Shown: positions 1 to 10,231 of the stretch, one piece after another
Position numbering within the stretch: the first letter of the stretch is position 1
Layout of the letters: each line of letters begins with the position of its first letter
DNA from: Larix kaempferi
Lineage: Eukaryota; Streptophyta; Pinopsida; Pinales; Pinaceae
Direction of reading: 5' to 3'
Assembly: GCA_027924585.1 (NCBI GenBank)
Contig: BSBM01001931.1
Coordinates: 186,001 to 250,000, forward strand
Length of the DNA: 64,000 nt
Position numbers and translations under genes: made by a program
Notes under the pieces: model-generated
What the model was told of the DNA's origin: nothing
Databases searched by the model: none
The model's input: the letters and a program-made list of their open reading frames with translations, nothing else

Positions 1-300
1 ACATGAGACTTGTCTTAAATTGATAAGGATTGATCATACTGGAAGTAGATCTGGATTGCATCGTCCATAGACATGAGACTTGTCTTAAATTGATAAGGAT
101 TGATCATCCTAGAAGTAGATCTGGATTGCATCATCCATAGACATGAGACTTGTCTTAAATTGATAAGGATTGATCATCCTGGAAGTAGATCTGGATTGCA
201 TCATCCATAGACATGAGACTTGTCTAAAATTGATAAGGATTGATCATCCTGGAAGTAGATCTGGATTGTATCGTCCATAGACATGAGAGATGTATTAAAG
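1..300 (+). repeat. 70-bp tandem repeat, about 4.3 copies
   Basis: Units begin ACATGAGACTTGTCTTAAAT at 1, 71, 141 and 211, with a degenerate partial unit from 281. Each carries the core GGATTGCATCGTCCATAG. The equivalent stretch in copy B (54,165-54,400) has only three units, so copy number changed after the duplication. Confidence 0.95.
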
Positions 301-364
301 TGAGAGGGATTGATCATCCCGTAATTGGATCATGTGTGTTGCATGGTATGTTGCTATGATGCTA

Positions 365-610
365 TTGATCTAGATATCCAGATGATGTTGTTGATAGAGA
401 GATCCAGATGATGTTGTTGATCTAGAGATCCAGATGATGTTGTTGATAGAGAGATCCAGATGATGTTGTTGATCTAGAGATCCAGATAATGTTGTTGATA
501 GAGAGATCCAGATGTTGTTGCTGTTGATCGAGAGGATCCAGATGTTGATGCTGTTGATCGAGAGGATCCATATGTTGATGTTGTTGATTGAGAGGATCCA
601 GATGATGATG
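365..610 (+). repeat. 26-bp tandem repeat (GATCCAGATGATGTTGTTGA)
   Basis: Nine or so units of GATCCAGATGATGTTGTTGA alternate between TAGAGA and TCTAGA endings, decaying to GATCGAGAG variants at the right. It lies between the 70-bp repeats and the polypurine tract of the Copia element. The same array is present at 54,465-54,700. Confidence 0.9.
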
Positions 611-829
611 TTACTGTAGCTGTTCGAGTGCTGCAGAAGATGAAGACTCAGTACTGAAGATGTTGATGTTCCAGTATTGAAGATCTTGAAGATGTTCTAG
701 TAACTGTTTGAGTTATTGATGATGTATGAAGAAAGCTTCCAATGATTTATAGATGTATCATGTATCATGTAGTTGATGACTCCTTGCTCCTGCAGATGTT
801 GTTATAATATCCTTCTCATTAAGGGGGAG

Positions 830-1427
830 TGTTGATATATTGTAACTTCTAAGAATATTATATTTGTACTTTATTCTTCCAGAGATGTTTCATTCCTCCG
901 TGGAGACCCTATTGTATATCCAGAGATGTTTTATTCTTCCGTGGAGAATGTGGTAACTTGGGTTATTAGACTTCCCTAGTCGAGTCAGCCCTGTATGATT
1001 CATGTGGGTTAAAGGGTTATTATACCACCCTATTGGGGTAGGCCCAATCAACATTATGTTAAGTGGTTAAGTTGGGGCTGACCTAGTTAGTATAAAAGTC
1101 AAGTCAGAGTTGTGTATAAATAGAGGAGGTGTGTTCCTCGTTTAACACACATTCACTCACTTGTGATTAGCACATAGGTGAGAGAGAGAGAGATGTGCTA
1201 TGGAGGAGAAGGACCTCATGTTTGGGGATTACATATTTGTATTTGTTGGTCATCTACATTGAGGAAGCTTTGTTGGGTTTTCTACCCCATGAGGGTTTCC
1301 CAGGATAAATATGTGTCTCTTGTGTTTATGTTGTGCTTGTTGTTCTTTCAGTGATCTTGTATATGCTATTGTTGTGAAATGGAATGTAATACTGATATTT
1401 TCTATCTTAGCACATTGAATCTTAACA
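830..1427 (+). repeat. Copia 3' LTR (598 bp)
   Basis: Bounded by TGTTGATATATTG after the polypurine tract and by CTTAACA. It aligns along its whole length with the LTRs at 48,419-49,012 and 54,923-55,515. It carries a TATA box and short internal repeats of the CATTCCTCCGTGGAGA type. Confidence 0.92.
1115..1122 (+). promoter_or_regulatory. LTR TATA box (TATAAATA)
   Basis: A consensus TATAAATA in the middle of the LTR, at the position expected for the U3/R boundary. The equivalent is TATAATTA in the 5' LTR of the right element (changed) and TATAAATA in its 3' LTR. The minus-strand Copia LTRs keep TATAAATA at 36,017-36,024 and 42,725-42,732 (complement). Confidence 0.6.
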
Positions 1428-2575
1428 AATTTAGAGGGATGTTACAGGTTATATCTAGGTACCATATCAAAATCTTTCTGAAAGTCTACGAAACAACAAA
1501 AAAGAACAGATTTATTATTATGACACTCCTTTGCGATGATCGTAAGCGTAATGAGGTGGTCCATGGTTGAGTGGTGCCTTCTGAAGCTTGCTTGGCCTTT
1601 ATCCCGCGTTCCTTCTTTTTCTAGCCATATATGTTAATCTTCTTTTAAAGGATAATGTCGTATAACTTGGCTAACAAAGGGATAATCATAATGGTTCGAT
1701 AATTAGAGGGGTTATCTTTATCTCCACTTTTCAAGATAGGAACTATAAGGTTTTGAGTCCAACGCTTAGGGAATCCATGCTTGACTACTAGATGAAAGAG
1801 ATTGTGAATATAAGGGATGGGTACGGGTGCTCCAATTTTTAGGATTTCTACTTGGTACCCTTCAATGTCTTTAGCTTTTCCATTAGCTTGGCAATTAATC
1901 CCAAAGACAGTGTCTTCTTAGGAAAAGACTTCTCAGTTGTAAGGAGGGTTTCAATGTTATCCACGAAATCTGTGGATTCGTAAAGCTTTTTAAGATATGA
2001 GTTTCAATCCTCCATAGAGATCTTATTATTTTCTTTACTTTTACAAGTTAAAATCTTTCTCTAGAATTTTGTAGGAGCCATCTTAGATAAGTGTAAAAGT
2101 TTTTCCTATCTTGTATTTATATAAAAAGGCTTTTTTTTTTAATTAGATCTTTGTACTTACTTATCTTGTTGGCTTTCAGGGACCCCGTCAATATCTTCCT
2201 CACTATTCTCTAATCGCATGCTTACAATTGTTATCATGCAAAGGGTTGGTTCTTATGTTCTTAAATTTACTAGATATTTCACGAGGAAATTTGTTTATCT
2301 GAGAGGAGAGGGATGTAGTAAATTTATGATACAGATCTTCTATATTGTTGTTGTTAGAAAGAGAGAACAAATCCTTCGTTAAATCATTGAGAATGCCATT
2401 GTATTATTTCTATTGAAAAGATCAAGTGCTTTTGGCTTTGAGAATTTTCCTCAATGGGCTCATTATCTATGGTAATATTGACGGTTATAGTTAAAAAAGT
2501 ATGATCAGAGTCAAGTTCGTGGTCATTTAGAATGTAGAAATTTATTATTTCATTGTATAAATGGATATCAAAAAC
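1428..2575 (-). mobile_element. LINE (non-LTR retrotransposon) fragment: endonuclease end to reverse transcriptase, decayed
   Basis: Translating the minus strand by hand gives typical plant LINE sequence, although only short open frames survive. Reading right to left: an endonuclease-end stretch (DSDHTFLTITVNITI, about 2,500), a linker (INKFPREISSKFKNIRTNP, about 2,270), NNKISMED then a stop where Trp is expected (about 2,030), EGYQVEILKIGAPVPIPYIH (about 1,840), LIVPILKSGDKDNPSNYRT (about 1,720), and CCFVDFQKDFDMVPR (about 1,460), which is RT motif A with its catalytic Asp. At least two frameshifts and several stops break it. It ends exactly at the Copia LTR; I could not find the rest of the RT on the far side of the right-hand element. 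The plus-strand reading frame here is a shadow. Confidence 0.85.
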
Positions 2576-2978
2576 TTTACTTTATTTCATATAGTCATAA
2601 ACTAGAAGTGATTTTTTTCACATGTTCAACTATCATCCATCAATATTTTAAAAAGATATTTATATATTTATTTTCTTAAAATATTTTATACTTATTATCT
2701 AATAATTTTAATACATTTCAAATAAATGGATTTTATAATTTTAATAAATTATTTATTTAAAATATTAACATCAAATTTCCAAAGATTTAATAAAATATTC
2801 AATATACTCTATTAGAACTTTAAAAGATTTAATAAAATATTCAATATATTATAAAACACCTATTATAATTTTCTTCTTTAATTTCATAATATTAATAAAA
2901 TATTTTAATAAATATATATATATTTTTATTTTTATTTAAAATACAATATTCAATGTATTTATTTATTTAAAAACTAAC

Positions 2979-3019
<41 letters not shown>

Positions 3020-3771
3020 CATAATAAAATTAATAAAATATTTTGAAAATGGATTCAAGAAATTTTGTGTAATTACTTGACTCTAATTTTATAATTTTAA
3101 TAAAAATCTAATCTCTTCTAAAAATATATTAAATAAATATTTATATTTATATTTAATTTTATAATTTTAATAAATCATTTTAATATTTTGATATAAAATA
3201 AATGTACTTTTATTTAATCATTTTAATAATATATTTTTTCCTAAAACCTTACTTCATTAACGATTTCAATAAATTTTAAATTTTTATAGTTACTTCATTA
3301 ACGATTTCAATAAATTTTAAATTTTTATAGTTACTTCATTAACGATTTCAATAAATTTTAAATTTTTATAGTTACTTCATTAACGATTTCAATAAATTTT
3401 AAATTTTTATATAACTCTATAGAATTTTATAACAACAATTTTATAGAACTTTCCAAACATGCCTAAATTCACCGTTAGATCATTACAAGAGCAACATCCT
3501 ACGGTTCAATTTGAATTCCTTACTGACATCTATGTGAGTCGACGTGGCAGTTGGATTTAGAAAAGCATCATAGAAACTGATCCTCTCATCATAACAAAAG
3601 CATCTAATTTGAATTGCAAGTTGTCAGTGATCATTAAAAAAGCATCACCGTTTGATCATACCAAAAATATCATCTGACGGTTAAGTTTGAACTACTCACT
3701 CACACGCAATCTCGATCAACGGTTCAATTTGAAATTTGGTTGTACCGACTGCGACCTGCTTGCCGGGATAG
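2576..3771. other. AT-rich non-coding stretch
   Basis: No coding signal on either strand. It holds poly(A/T)-rich simple sequence, a (TA)n microsatellite at about 2,984-3,017 (about 17 units; only a short version in copy B), and the 41-bp repeat listed separately. From about 3,440 composition becomes more mixed, including two short motifs spaced about 180 bp apart (CGGTTCAATTTGAA-like), perhaps the decayed 5' part of the subtilase fragment that follows. Confidence 0.6.
3249..3412 (+). repeat. 41-bp tandem repeat, four copies
   Basis: Four near-identical units of TTACTTCATTAACGATTTCA followed by an AT-rich half. Copy B has one unit at the equivalent place (57,321), so the array expanded in A or contracted in B after duplication. 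Confidence 0.93.
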
Positions 3772-3984
3772 AGAAGGCGTAGTCTTGGACGGATTCGTCG
3801 TGCTATCCGTAGAGATTTTATAGCGATTGTATCTCTTGGAACCATTGAGCAGGGCGCTTTTGTGTCGTGTTCCGCTGGTAATGAATGGCCGACTCCTTCT
3901 GCGATTTCCAATTCGGCGCCAACAAAATCGACAAAGTCATGGCCAGCAGCTTTGAGATATATGAAATTACAGTTTCAGATTTGA
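3772..3984 (+). pseudogene. Subtilase (S8 peptidase) fragment
   Basis: The open stretch contains IVSLGTIEQGAFVSCSAGNE followed by WPTPSAISNSAP. This matches the plant subtilisin-like protease segment carrying the oxyanion-hole Asn (the AGN motif; usually followed by GP). Plant subtilases are about 750 residues; only about 60 are recognisable here, with no catalytic Asp, His or Ser region, signal peptide or start. The usual G after AGNE is W here and R in copy B. The frame runs from a stop at about 3,769 to TGA at 3,982. It sits 70 bases upstream of the isomerase pseudogene on the same strand, but the families are unrelated. A secreted peptidase function is not expected. Confidence 0.6.
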
Positions 3985-4054
3985 TGTTTTTTGGGATAAA
4001 AATAGACCATAGATCGAGAGAGCAGAGCACCGAAATAGTCTGAGTGAAGCGAAG

Positions 4055-4600
4055 ATGTGCAGTCTAGAGAAGAGAGGAAGGGTCTACATTCTCACTCTGT
4101 TGGGAGAGGGAGATCACAGGTTCAATCCCTCCATTATCGATGCCATTTCCGCCGCCTTGAAAGAGGTCCAAGATTCCCCAAACGAGGGCAGATACTTTTC
4201 GAACGGCCTCGACCTTCGATGGATATCGCAGAATCCAGACGCCCGCTTGAGAACAATGGGGATCAAGTTGGAAAACCTTCATGAGGCTCAGGGTGCCCAC
4301 CATCGCCGCGATATCTGGGCACGCCGTGGCGGCGGCTTTCTTACTGGTCCTGGTTTTCATGAGAGGAGACCGATCTGTGCTCTACATGACTGAGCTTGAC
4401 CTCGACTTTAAGTTTCCCAGGAGTCTCATGGCCCTCGTGAGGAGCCCGCAAGTTTAGTGGTCAGATTCTGGAAGGCGGGATCGTGGATTCTGTTTACGCG
4501 GACTCGGCTCAGACGTTGGAGGCCGCCGTGAGCGAAGCTCAGAAATTGGCGGGCAGGGTTGGAACAATGGCGCTTCATTTCAACCATGAGACTTTTCCTG
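4055..4600 (+). pseudogene. Delta3,Delta2-enoyl-CoA isomerase-like (crotonase fold) pseudogene
   Basis: The reading frame opens at ATG 4,055 with MCSLEKRGRVYILTLLGEGD, the start typical of plant peroxisomal enoyl-CoA isomerases, which move double bonds during unsaturated fatty-acid beta-oxidation. It continues with RYFSNGLDLRW, then a frameshift near 4,280, then PTIAAISGHAVAAAF and GDRSVLYMTELDLDFKFPRS in another frame, a stop after about 4,455, and GGIVDSVYADSAQTLEAAV in a third. Family members are about 240 residues and usually single-exon, so most of the gene is represented. Breaks: residues missing before RYFSNG and in the HDYV region, the frameshift, the internal deletion that joins RSPQ to KFSG, and an abnormal C-terminus. 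A dead gene or retrocopy. Confidence 0.8.
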
Positions 4601-4695
4601 GGTTTCTAGTAGGACATTGTTGGAATCTCTACAACATAGTCTTAATGATTCAACTAAAAATTGCATCGGTTCAACCATTTTTGGCTAAGAGGTAG

Positions 4696-7109
4696 GCCTT
4701 GTGAAGTATTTCTTTATATTGTCTATCACTATTTTGAATTTCTGCATGTTTTCGTTATATTATTAATTTCTTGAAAGGATACACATGGAATCTTTGGCGT
4801 ATGTGCTGTATAGCTTCGATGGGATTCAGCTTGTTTTCAGCGTCTTATAGGTTAATTGGCGGGCAAGGGTTGGAATAAGGAAATCAGGTTGGGAGCTTTT
4901 CCGGGCGTTCTCGAAGAGCTCGATTCCCATCGACAAAGTCATGATCAAACTGGAATAGACTGCTGATGGATTGTGGTCTGGACGAGGCTCCATCCGACGA
5001 ATCCGACGAATGAAGGAGTGCTGAAACCATTGCTCGAATTACGATTCCAATAACCATTTCCATCATCGTCCCGCAACTGTGGAATCCGGAGAGCAAGAAG
5101 TGTTGAAACCATTGCTCAGGTAGTTTTGAAACCATTGTTCAGTTTTGTTTGTTTTATCTTTGAATCAATTAGAAATTTTGTGAATCAGGGAAGACATCCG
5201 TTGTGAAGCGTCATCTTACTGGGAGTTTGAGAAGAAATTATACGACTGTGAGTATAAGATTTGTATAACATTTTTATACTCTGTCTCATGCAATATTTTG
5301 TTCAGAGGTTTTGTTTTGTTTTTTTTAACTAACTCCCATGCAATAAATGGTATTTATGTTCAGAGGGTTCTGTTATTTTTTATTAGACTGTCATGCAATG
5401 AAAACCTAAAACCAACTATATTTTGTTCAAAGAGTTTTGTTGCTGGATGTTCAGATGTTATTTGAGGGTTTTGTTATTTTTTATTTGAATCCCCAATACA
5501 GTTACAATTGAATTAGTTGGTATTTAGATTAAATATAAATAGCTCAACACCTTAATATAAATAACTAAAATTTTGAGGTCATGTTAAATTTGATATGCTC
5601 AACACGTGCTCCTCTCACTATATCTAGTCTTTTGAAATAATCATTGCCTTTCCTATAAGCTGGCTCCAGCTCCTATATTTTTGTTAAAAGTTTTCATGCA
5701 CAGAGGTGTCCTTTGTTTAGATCAGCCTAACACAATAGTGCACAAATAACCTTTATTTCACTAAGTATAAGGATTTTTACTCTCTAGACGAGATTACAAA
5801 ACCTGAACATAAAGGTTTTCATTATCCACACCTGAAAGGGCTTTTCAGCCATTTCTAAAGCTGGCAGGTGACGGCCTCTGAAAACTGACTTTAATTCTCT
5901 ATTAAAAACTCCAGATTAACAAAACTAAAGAAGCAATAACACTGCCATTAAACACCAACACTGCTATTAACAGGTTCAATCCTTGCTCCCTCTAAAACCA
6001 GCACTATTCGACTCCACTTCTCATGCAACCACTTCAAGCCATTCATCTTCATCGTAAAAGATAAAATACACATTATTATCAAAATCATCAACATTATCAT
6101 CGTATTCATCTTCATCGAACTCCTCTAATTCATCTTCTTCGTAATTTGGATCTCTTTGTGCACTTTCGATCGATCTCTAATTCATGGAAAAACTAAACGT
6201 TGACAGGATGGAAAAAAAAATGGAGAACCTTATAAACCAATTGACCAACTAGCCTAATGCTTAAATAGACATAATATTGTTCCCAGACAACATAAAAAAA
6301 TGGTTTCACTTAGGTTGAGATCCTATATTTGAATCCATACATGCAACCACAACTCCAACATGTAGATATGGCATCCCAATAAATACAAGAGGTAGAAATC
6401 CAAATCCCTAGAAACACTATATCTTTTGGATCAAATGTATTTTTTTAATATCTTGATAGATAAAAGAGTAAGCAACAAAAAACATATGATTAATAAATAT
6501 TGTCAAATAGTAAATCTTTTGAAAGAACTTCACAGAGAATTGATTTGACTTTTAATAGAAGATAATTATGACTGCTAGATACAGTCTAGCATTCTTTTAT
6601 TGTGAAGAACTGATGCTCGATGCCAAATCTCATTTGAACGGATCAAACCCATTTTGTATTTACTATGCATTCACGGTTAGCATATAAGAGTTTTAATTCC
6701 CAACTAAAATGAACTTTTAGTCGGTAGGAATTTATTCCATCGAGGTTTAGGTGCCCCTAAGATTAATTTAGAACTAATCAAAGAGAAAAAAATAAATTAA
6801 GCAAGAATTGTCGGTATTTTAAGATGCATACTAGAAATCATAGCACTTAATTGGTCAATCGATTCTCTGCCATATTCTGACTATTCTTGAATTCAACCTA
6901 ATAAAATTAGGTTGAACAAATTGACCAATGGTTCTACGTTTGGATTGAGAAACTAGGGATTCGTTGAGCAAACAAAAAGAAGGTAATATTCGGAGACAAC
7001 CTGTTCAGATGAAACTGTGGATGTTTTGGGTTTTCATTCTTGATCGTTGTCCTAAACAATCGTATTTTCTACTTCCGTTAAAGTTCACACATTTAATTGC
7101 TCACGCCCC

Positions 7110-7144
<35 letters not shown>

Positions 7145-7181
7145 GAAACAACTGACAAACACTTACACTCAGCATATTAAG
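4696..7181. other. Low-copy non-coding stretch between gene fragments
   Basis: I see no recognisable gene. Contents: two near-repeats of GAAACCATTGCTC (about 5,025-5,120) after the isomerase remnant; T-rich sequence with repeated GGTTTTGTT motifs (5,300-5,480); an acidic 51-codon minus-strand open stretch at 6,024-6,176 that is not preserved in B; and a (TA)n microsatellite at about 7,114-7,142. All of it is matched in copy B. Confidence 0.55.
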
Positions 7182-7255
7182 TCATTCGGTCATTATCAAA
7201 TGCATATTTAAACTGACAGTGTAACTTATTAACCAGAAGTTAGTGCTTTGTGCAC

Positions 7256-7618
7256 TCCAGCCATAGGAACGCTCTGTAAATTTAAGCACATACACCACTA
7301 TGTACTGGGTATCCTGAGACAAAAGCCTGCAGTCGATTTGACTGAAGACATCGAACCACCAAACCAGTTTTAACTCAGCAACAACCCCAAATCTGAAACC
7401 ACAACATGGATCTCTAGGGTTTAACATAGAATTTTACAATGATGATAATAATAACAGTATGATTGATATCCAAACCTGGAGTCGTCTCCCGAAACTGGCC
7501 AATTCCAATAGTGTCGGTCGTTGCCCTGTGCGATTGTTAATTCTGTGGCACACAACATGTATCTGATCTTCCCTGTGGATCGTTCCAGCCAAAATCTCTG
7601 TTCTTTTTGGTTCCACAA
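7256..7618 (-). pseudogene. PP2/Nictaba-like lectin fragment, two exons and one intron
   Basis: On the minus strand, exon 1 (7,618-7,476) reads FWLERSTGKIRYMLCATELT then a YWNWPVSGDDSR block. An 83-bp intron (7,475-7,393) has GT and AG ends (CAG/GTTTGG ... TTTCAG/AT). Exon 2 (7,392-7,256) continues FGVVAELKLVWWFDVFSQID then CRLLSQDTQYIVVYVLKFTERSYGW. Joining restores the SRFGVVAEL junction characteristic of phloem-protein-2 domains, carbohydrate-binding modules often fused to F-box domains in plants. Only the first half of the domain (about 95 of roughly 150 residues) is present; no F-box is visible upstream and the beta-rich C-terminal half is missing, so this is probably a gene fragment. 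Copy B preserves the frame and intron length (61,627-61,989). Confidence 0.75.
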
Positions 7619-7643
7619 GAATATAAATTAATGAATGAAGCAA

Positions 7644-9240
7644 GCAATGGCAGCAAGCAACACGAGACTCTGCATTTCATGTAATGGCAGGAAGCAACGA
7701 CAACAATTATCAGACGAGACTCTGCATTTCATGTAACAAGTGTTTGGGTTTTTCATATAAATAGTTGACCCAGATTAAATTTAAATAGTTGAATTAGATT
7801 AATGGGTTGTTTTTCCCAATTGGCCGTACTGAGAACTATTCCCATATGGGTTGTTTTTGCCAATTGGCTTGCAGAATATTTTATAGAACTTTGAAGAAGG
7901 ATTTCCTCTTATGTTTATTAAAGAAAATAGATTGTTTATTAAAGAAAATAGATTTAATATATGTTAAATAAAATATAATAATGGTGCAAAAGAAAGATTG
8001 AGGTAGGTTATAAATTCTGATTTTTTTAAATTTTTTTTACACACCACTTTATAGCAATTCAGCCTTAAAAAATTGTTGTTGTTTTGCAAGGAAATCAGCC
8101 GCTATTCTAAGGGAGCTTTAAGAAATTCAATCTTCAGCTACAAAACGAATATGCAACATAAGAGGGTAAAGAAAGCTAGCCTAACAATGAATATCACAGA
8201 CAAAGAGAGAGAATACAAGTCACACAAATCAATGGAGTTCAAGCACTAGGTAAATATTTTTTCATAATATTGGATTTTGTGTAAATTTTGTGAAATAAGG
8301 CTATATTTAATTAGAATCTGTGTTATCAATCTTATTTTATAGAATATTATTGTTAGATTTTCATTTTAATTGTTAGATTTCACTAGGTTGATGGTAAAAT
8401 AATTTATTTGGATTTTATTATTATTTTTGAATTTGGACCATTTTTTTAACTTAAAATTAACATTTTTTGTTTTTGTCCATTCTAAATTCCAAAATATTTA
8501 CATTTTATTTAATTCAATTTATTTTATGGCATTATATGATATGATATTGTTCACTTATTTTCATTTAAAAGTTGATTATGATCCATCTTCACGAAAATTT
8601 TCATTTAAAAGTTGATTATGATTGATCTTCATGAAAATTTTCATTTAAAAGTTGATTATAATCGATCTTCATGAAAATTTACTGAGTGCATATTGATTAG
8701 ATTCATTCACCGTGGTGAAAATTTACTGAGTGCATGTTGATTAGATTCATAAATAAAGCCAACCATTTTCCTAGGATTCATCTGGAACCATGCCATGCGT
8801 ATCTTAACATTTTTCTTTCTTATGATTTGTTTCGGTGTTTAAATGTTTCGGTGTTTTATTTAAGAAGAATCATACCAACTAAAAACACTTACAACCTTAC
8901 ATCTCCATCGATGTAAGAAAGTGGGGTAATCATTGTACCAGACCAATAGTTTGATCTGATGAAGTTTGTGAGACTAATAGGTTTACAGGGTCTGTAACTA
9001 AAATAGTTTGATACGAATAGGTTTGATCTGATCTGATGAAGCTTGTGAGACTAATAGGTTTGATCTGATCTGATGAAGCTTATGAGACCAATAGTTTGAT
9101 CTGATGAAGCTTGATGAAGCTTGTGAGACTAATAGGTTTTCAGGGTCTGTAACTAAAATAAAATATTTGGGTTTTCACAACCTGCTGCAAAGTTACTTGA
9201 GATCCAATGGAAACAGGGTCGCAGCATTAATTAGTGAAAT
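7644..9240. other. AT-rich non-coding stretch with short repeats
   Basis: No gene recognised. It holds a block at 8,053-8,524 that is absent from copy B, three 40-bp units (TCATTTAAAAGTTGATTATG) at 8,559-8,680 (two in B), and four imperfect units of GATCTGATGAAGCTTGTGAG plus ACTAATAGGTT at about 8,950-9,140 (one in B). Confidence 0.6.
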
Positions 9241-9522
9241 TTGTGAGATGTCGGATCAATGTCGGAGCAATCCATTTCGAGTTTCATCGCTGCTATCGGC
9301 CAAACTCAAATAACAAGGCTGACGCGTATCGGAAAAATTTGAATTATTACTGTCAGCCAATCTCAAACTATTATGCCGCAAACTTGAATTATTACATCTA
9401 AGTCCCTCCTAAGATTTGAAAATACACCGAGGGAAATAGATAGAAAGTGGTGGTGGTGGGTGATTATGCCCTGTATGGATGTCTACCTAGAAATTTGTTG
9501 CTAAAAAAATCGTTTTGAGGGC

Positions 9523-9717
9523 TTGGATATGGATTTTGGTGAAGGTTCCTTCTATTGTTTTACAATTAGACATATTGAGCAAAGCATTATGCGTTTCAAC
9601 ACAAAAGAGGGCATGGACTTCTTTGGTGCATTGTTAGAGGATATGGAGAAAGACAACACTAACTACGCTTGCTTAGTTAACCGTGGGTCGGATAATTTAT
9701 TGGTGGGCGGAATCTAG
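9523..9717 (+). CDS. Unknown reading frame, 64 codons, conserved in both copies
   Basis: Encodes a peptide opening MDMDFGEGSFYCFTIRHIEQ, followed by SIMRFNTKEGMDFF and an acidic helix (LLEDMEKDNTNY). I do not recognise the family. The same frame is open in copy B (63,261-63,467) with few changes and a different tail. It lies directly upstream of a second conserved frame on the same strand, and the two may be exons of one decayed gene. No start-context or splice evidence is decisive, so coding status is uncertain. Confidence 0.3.
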   Translation: MDMDFGEGSFYCFTIRHIEQSIMRFNTKEGMDFFGALLEDMEKDNTNYACLVNRGSDNLLVGGI

Positions 9718-9791
9718 CGAGTTTTGTTGGATAAAAACACTGCTAAACTGAAATGGATCGCAACAATAATGCCATTTTTTTCTGAAATATA

Positions 9792-10079
9792 ATGGATTGG
9801 AGTAGTTCGGACATAGATGTATGGAGCCAATAAATTCTATGGAGTGGCAGTTTTGAAATTTGTAAACAAATCTTGCAACGGTTGGAGGACGATAGTGATA
9901 CTCTTACTTCTCTTCAATTCCTACAGGAAAAATATCAGCTTCATCTAGAGTTGAAGGAGCAATTTATTAGCCGCCATACCACTCATTCGTTGATTGTTGC
10001 ACATGCAGTTGTTGACTCAATTTGTCAAGATGTGATTTCCATTGGACAAAAAGGATTCTCTATGAATATGGGAATGTAA
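9792..10079 (+). pseudogene. Unknown helical reading frame, broken by one stop in copy A
   Basis: From ATG 9,792 the frame reads MDWSSSDIDVWSQ, then TAA at 9,831 where copy B has CAA, then ILWSGSFEICKQILQ and a leucine- and glutamate-rich stretch (LQFLQEKYQLHLELKEQFIS) ending in HSLIVAHAVVDSICQDVIS. In copy B all 95 codons are open (63,561-63,848). The middle looks alpha-helical, perhaps coiled coil. No family recognised. The single C-to-T stop suggests recent inactivation in A, or that only the downstream part was ever used. Confidence 0.35.
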
Positions 10080-10231
10080 TCACGAACGAGCGAAACTTCA
10101 ACCTGAGATTTCCATGGGAGTTAAACCCTCGAACATATCAGCTGTAGAACAACCAAGGAGTAATAGAAGAACCGAGGAATAATAGGAGAAGGATCTAGAG
10201 GTTTGTTGTTGAAAAAGTAATTTATATGGCT

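Larger units (their letters stand above)
1..1427 (+). mobile_element. Copia-type LTR element, 3' part only (cut by window edge)
   Basis: It holds the same parts, in order, as the 3' end of the complete element at 48,419-55,515: 70-bp repeats, 26-bp repeats, a polypurine tract (AAGGGGGAG, 821-829) and an LTR starting TGTTG and ending TTAACA. The base run after the LTR (AATTT, 1,428-1,432) equals the five bases before the 5' LTR of the right-hand element, consistent with both being duplicated copies of one insertion. No coding part lies in the window. Confidence 0.85.
1..10231. repeat. Segmental duplication, left copy (A)
   Basis: This block matches 54,165-64,000 base for base with scattered substitutions and indels: the same Copia 3' end, LINE fragment, subtilase, isomerase and PP2 fragments, and unknown reading frames, in the same order and orientation. 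A hand count over about 197 bases of the isomerase fragment gives six differences (about 3%). The block starts at the window edge, so its true left end is unseen. It ends here only because copy B runs off the window. Copy A is about 395 bp longer, largely because of a roughly 470-bp stretch (8,053-8,524) missing from B. A real tandem duplication or two haplotypes joined during assembly would both give this picture. Confidence 0.93.

Noticed and set aside
1379-1570. 63-codon plus-strand frame, also at 55,467-55,658
   Set aside because: It spans the LTR end and the antisense of LINE reverse transcriptase; conserved only because the segment is duplicated.
6024-6176. Acidic 51-codon minus-strand frame (NYEEDELEEFDEDEYDD)
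   Set aside because: Low complexity from ATC/TTC repeats; bounded by stops and rearranged in copy B.
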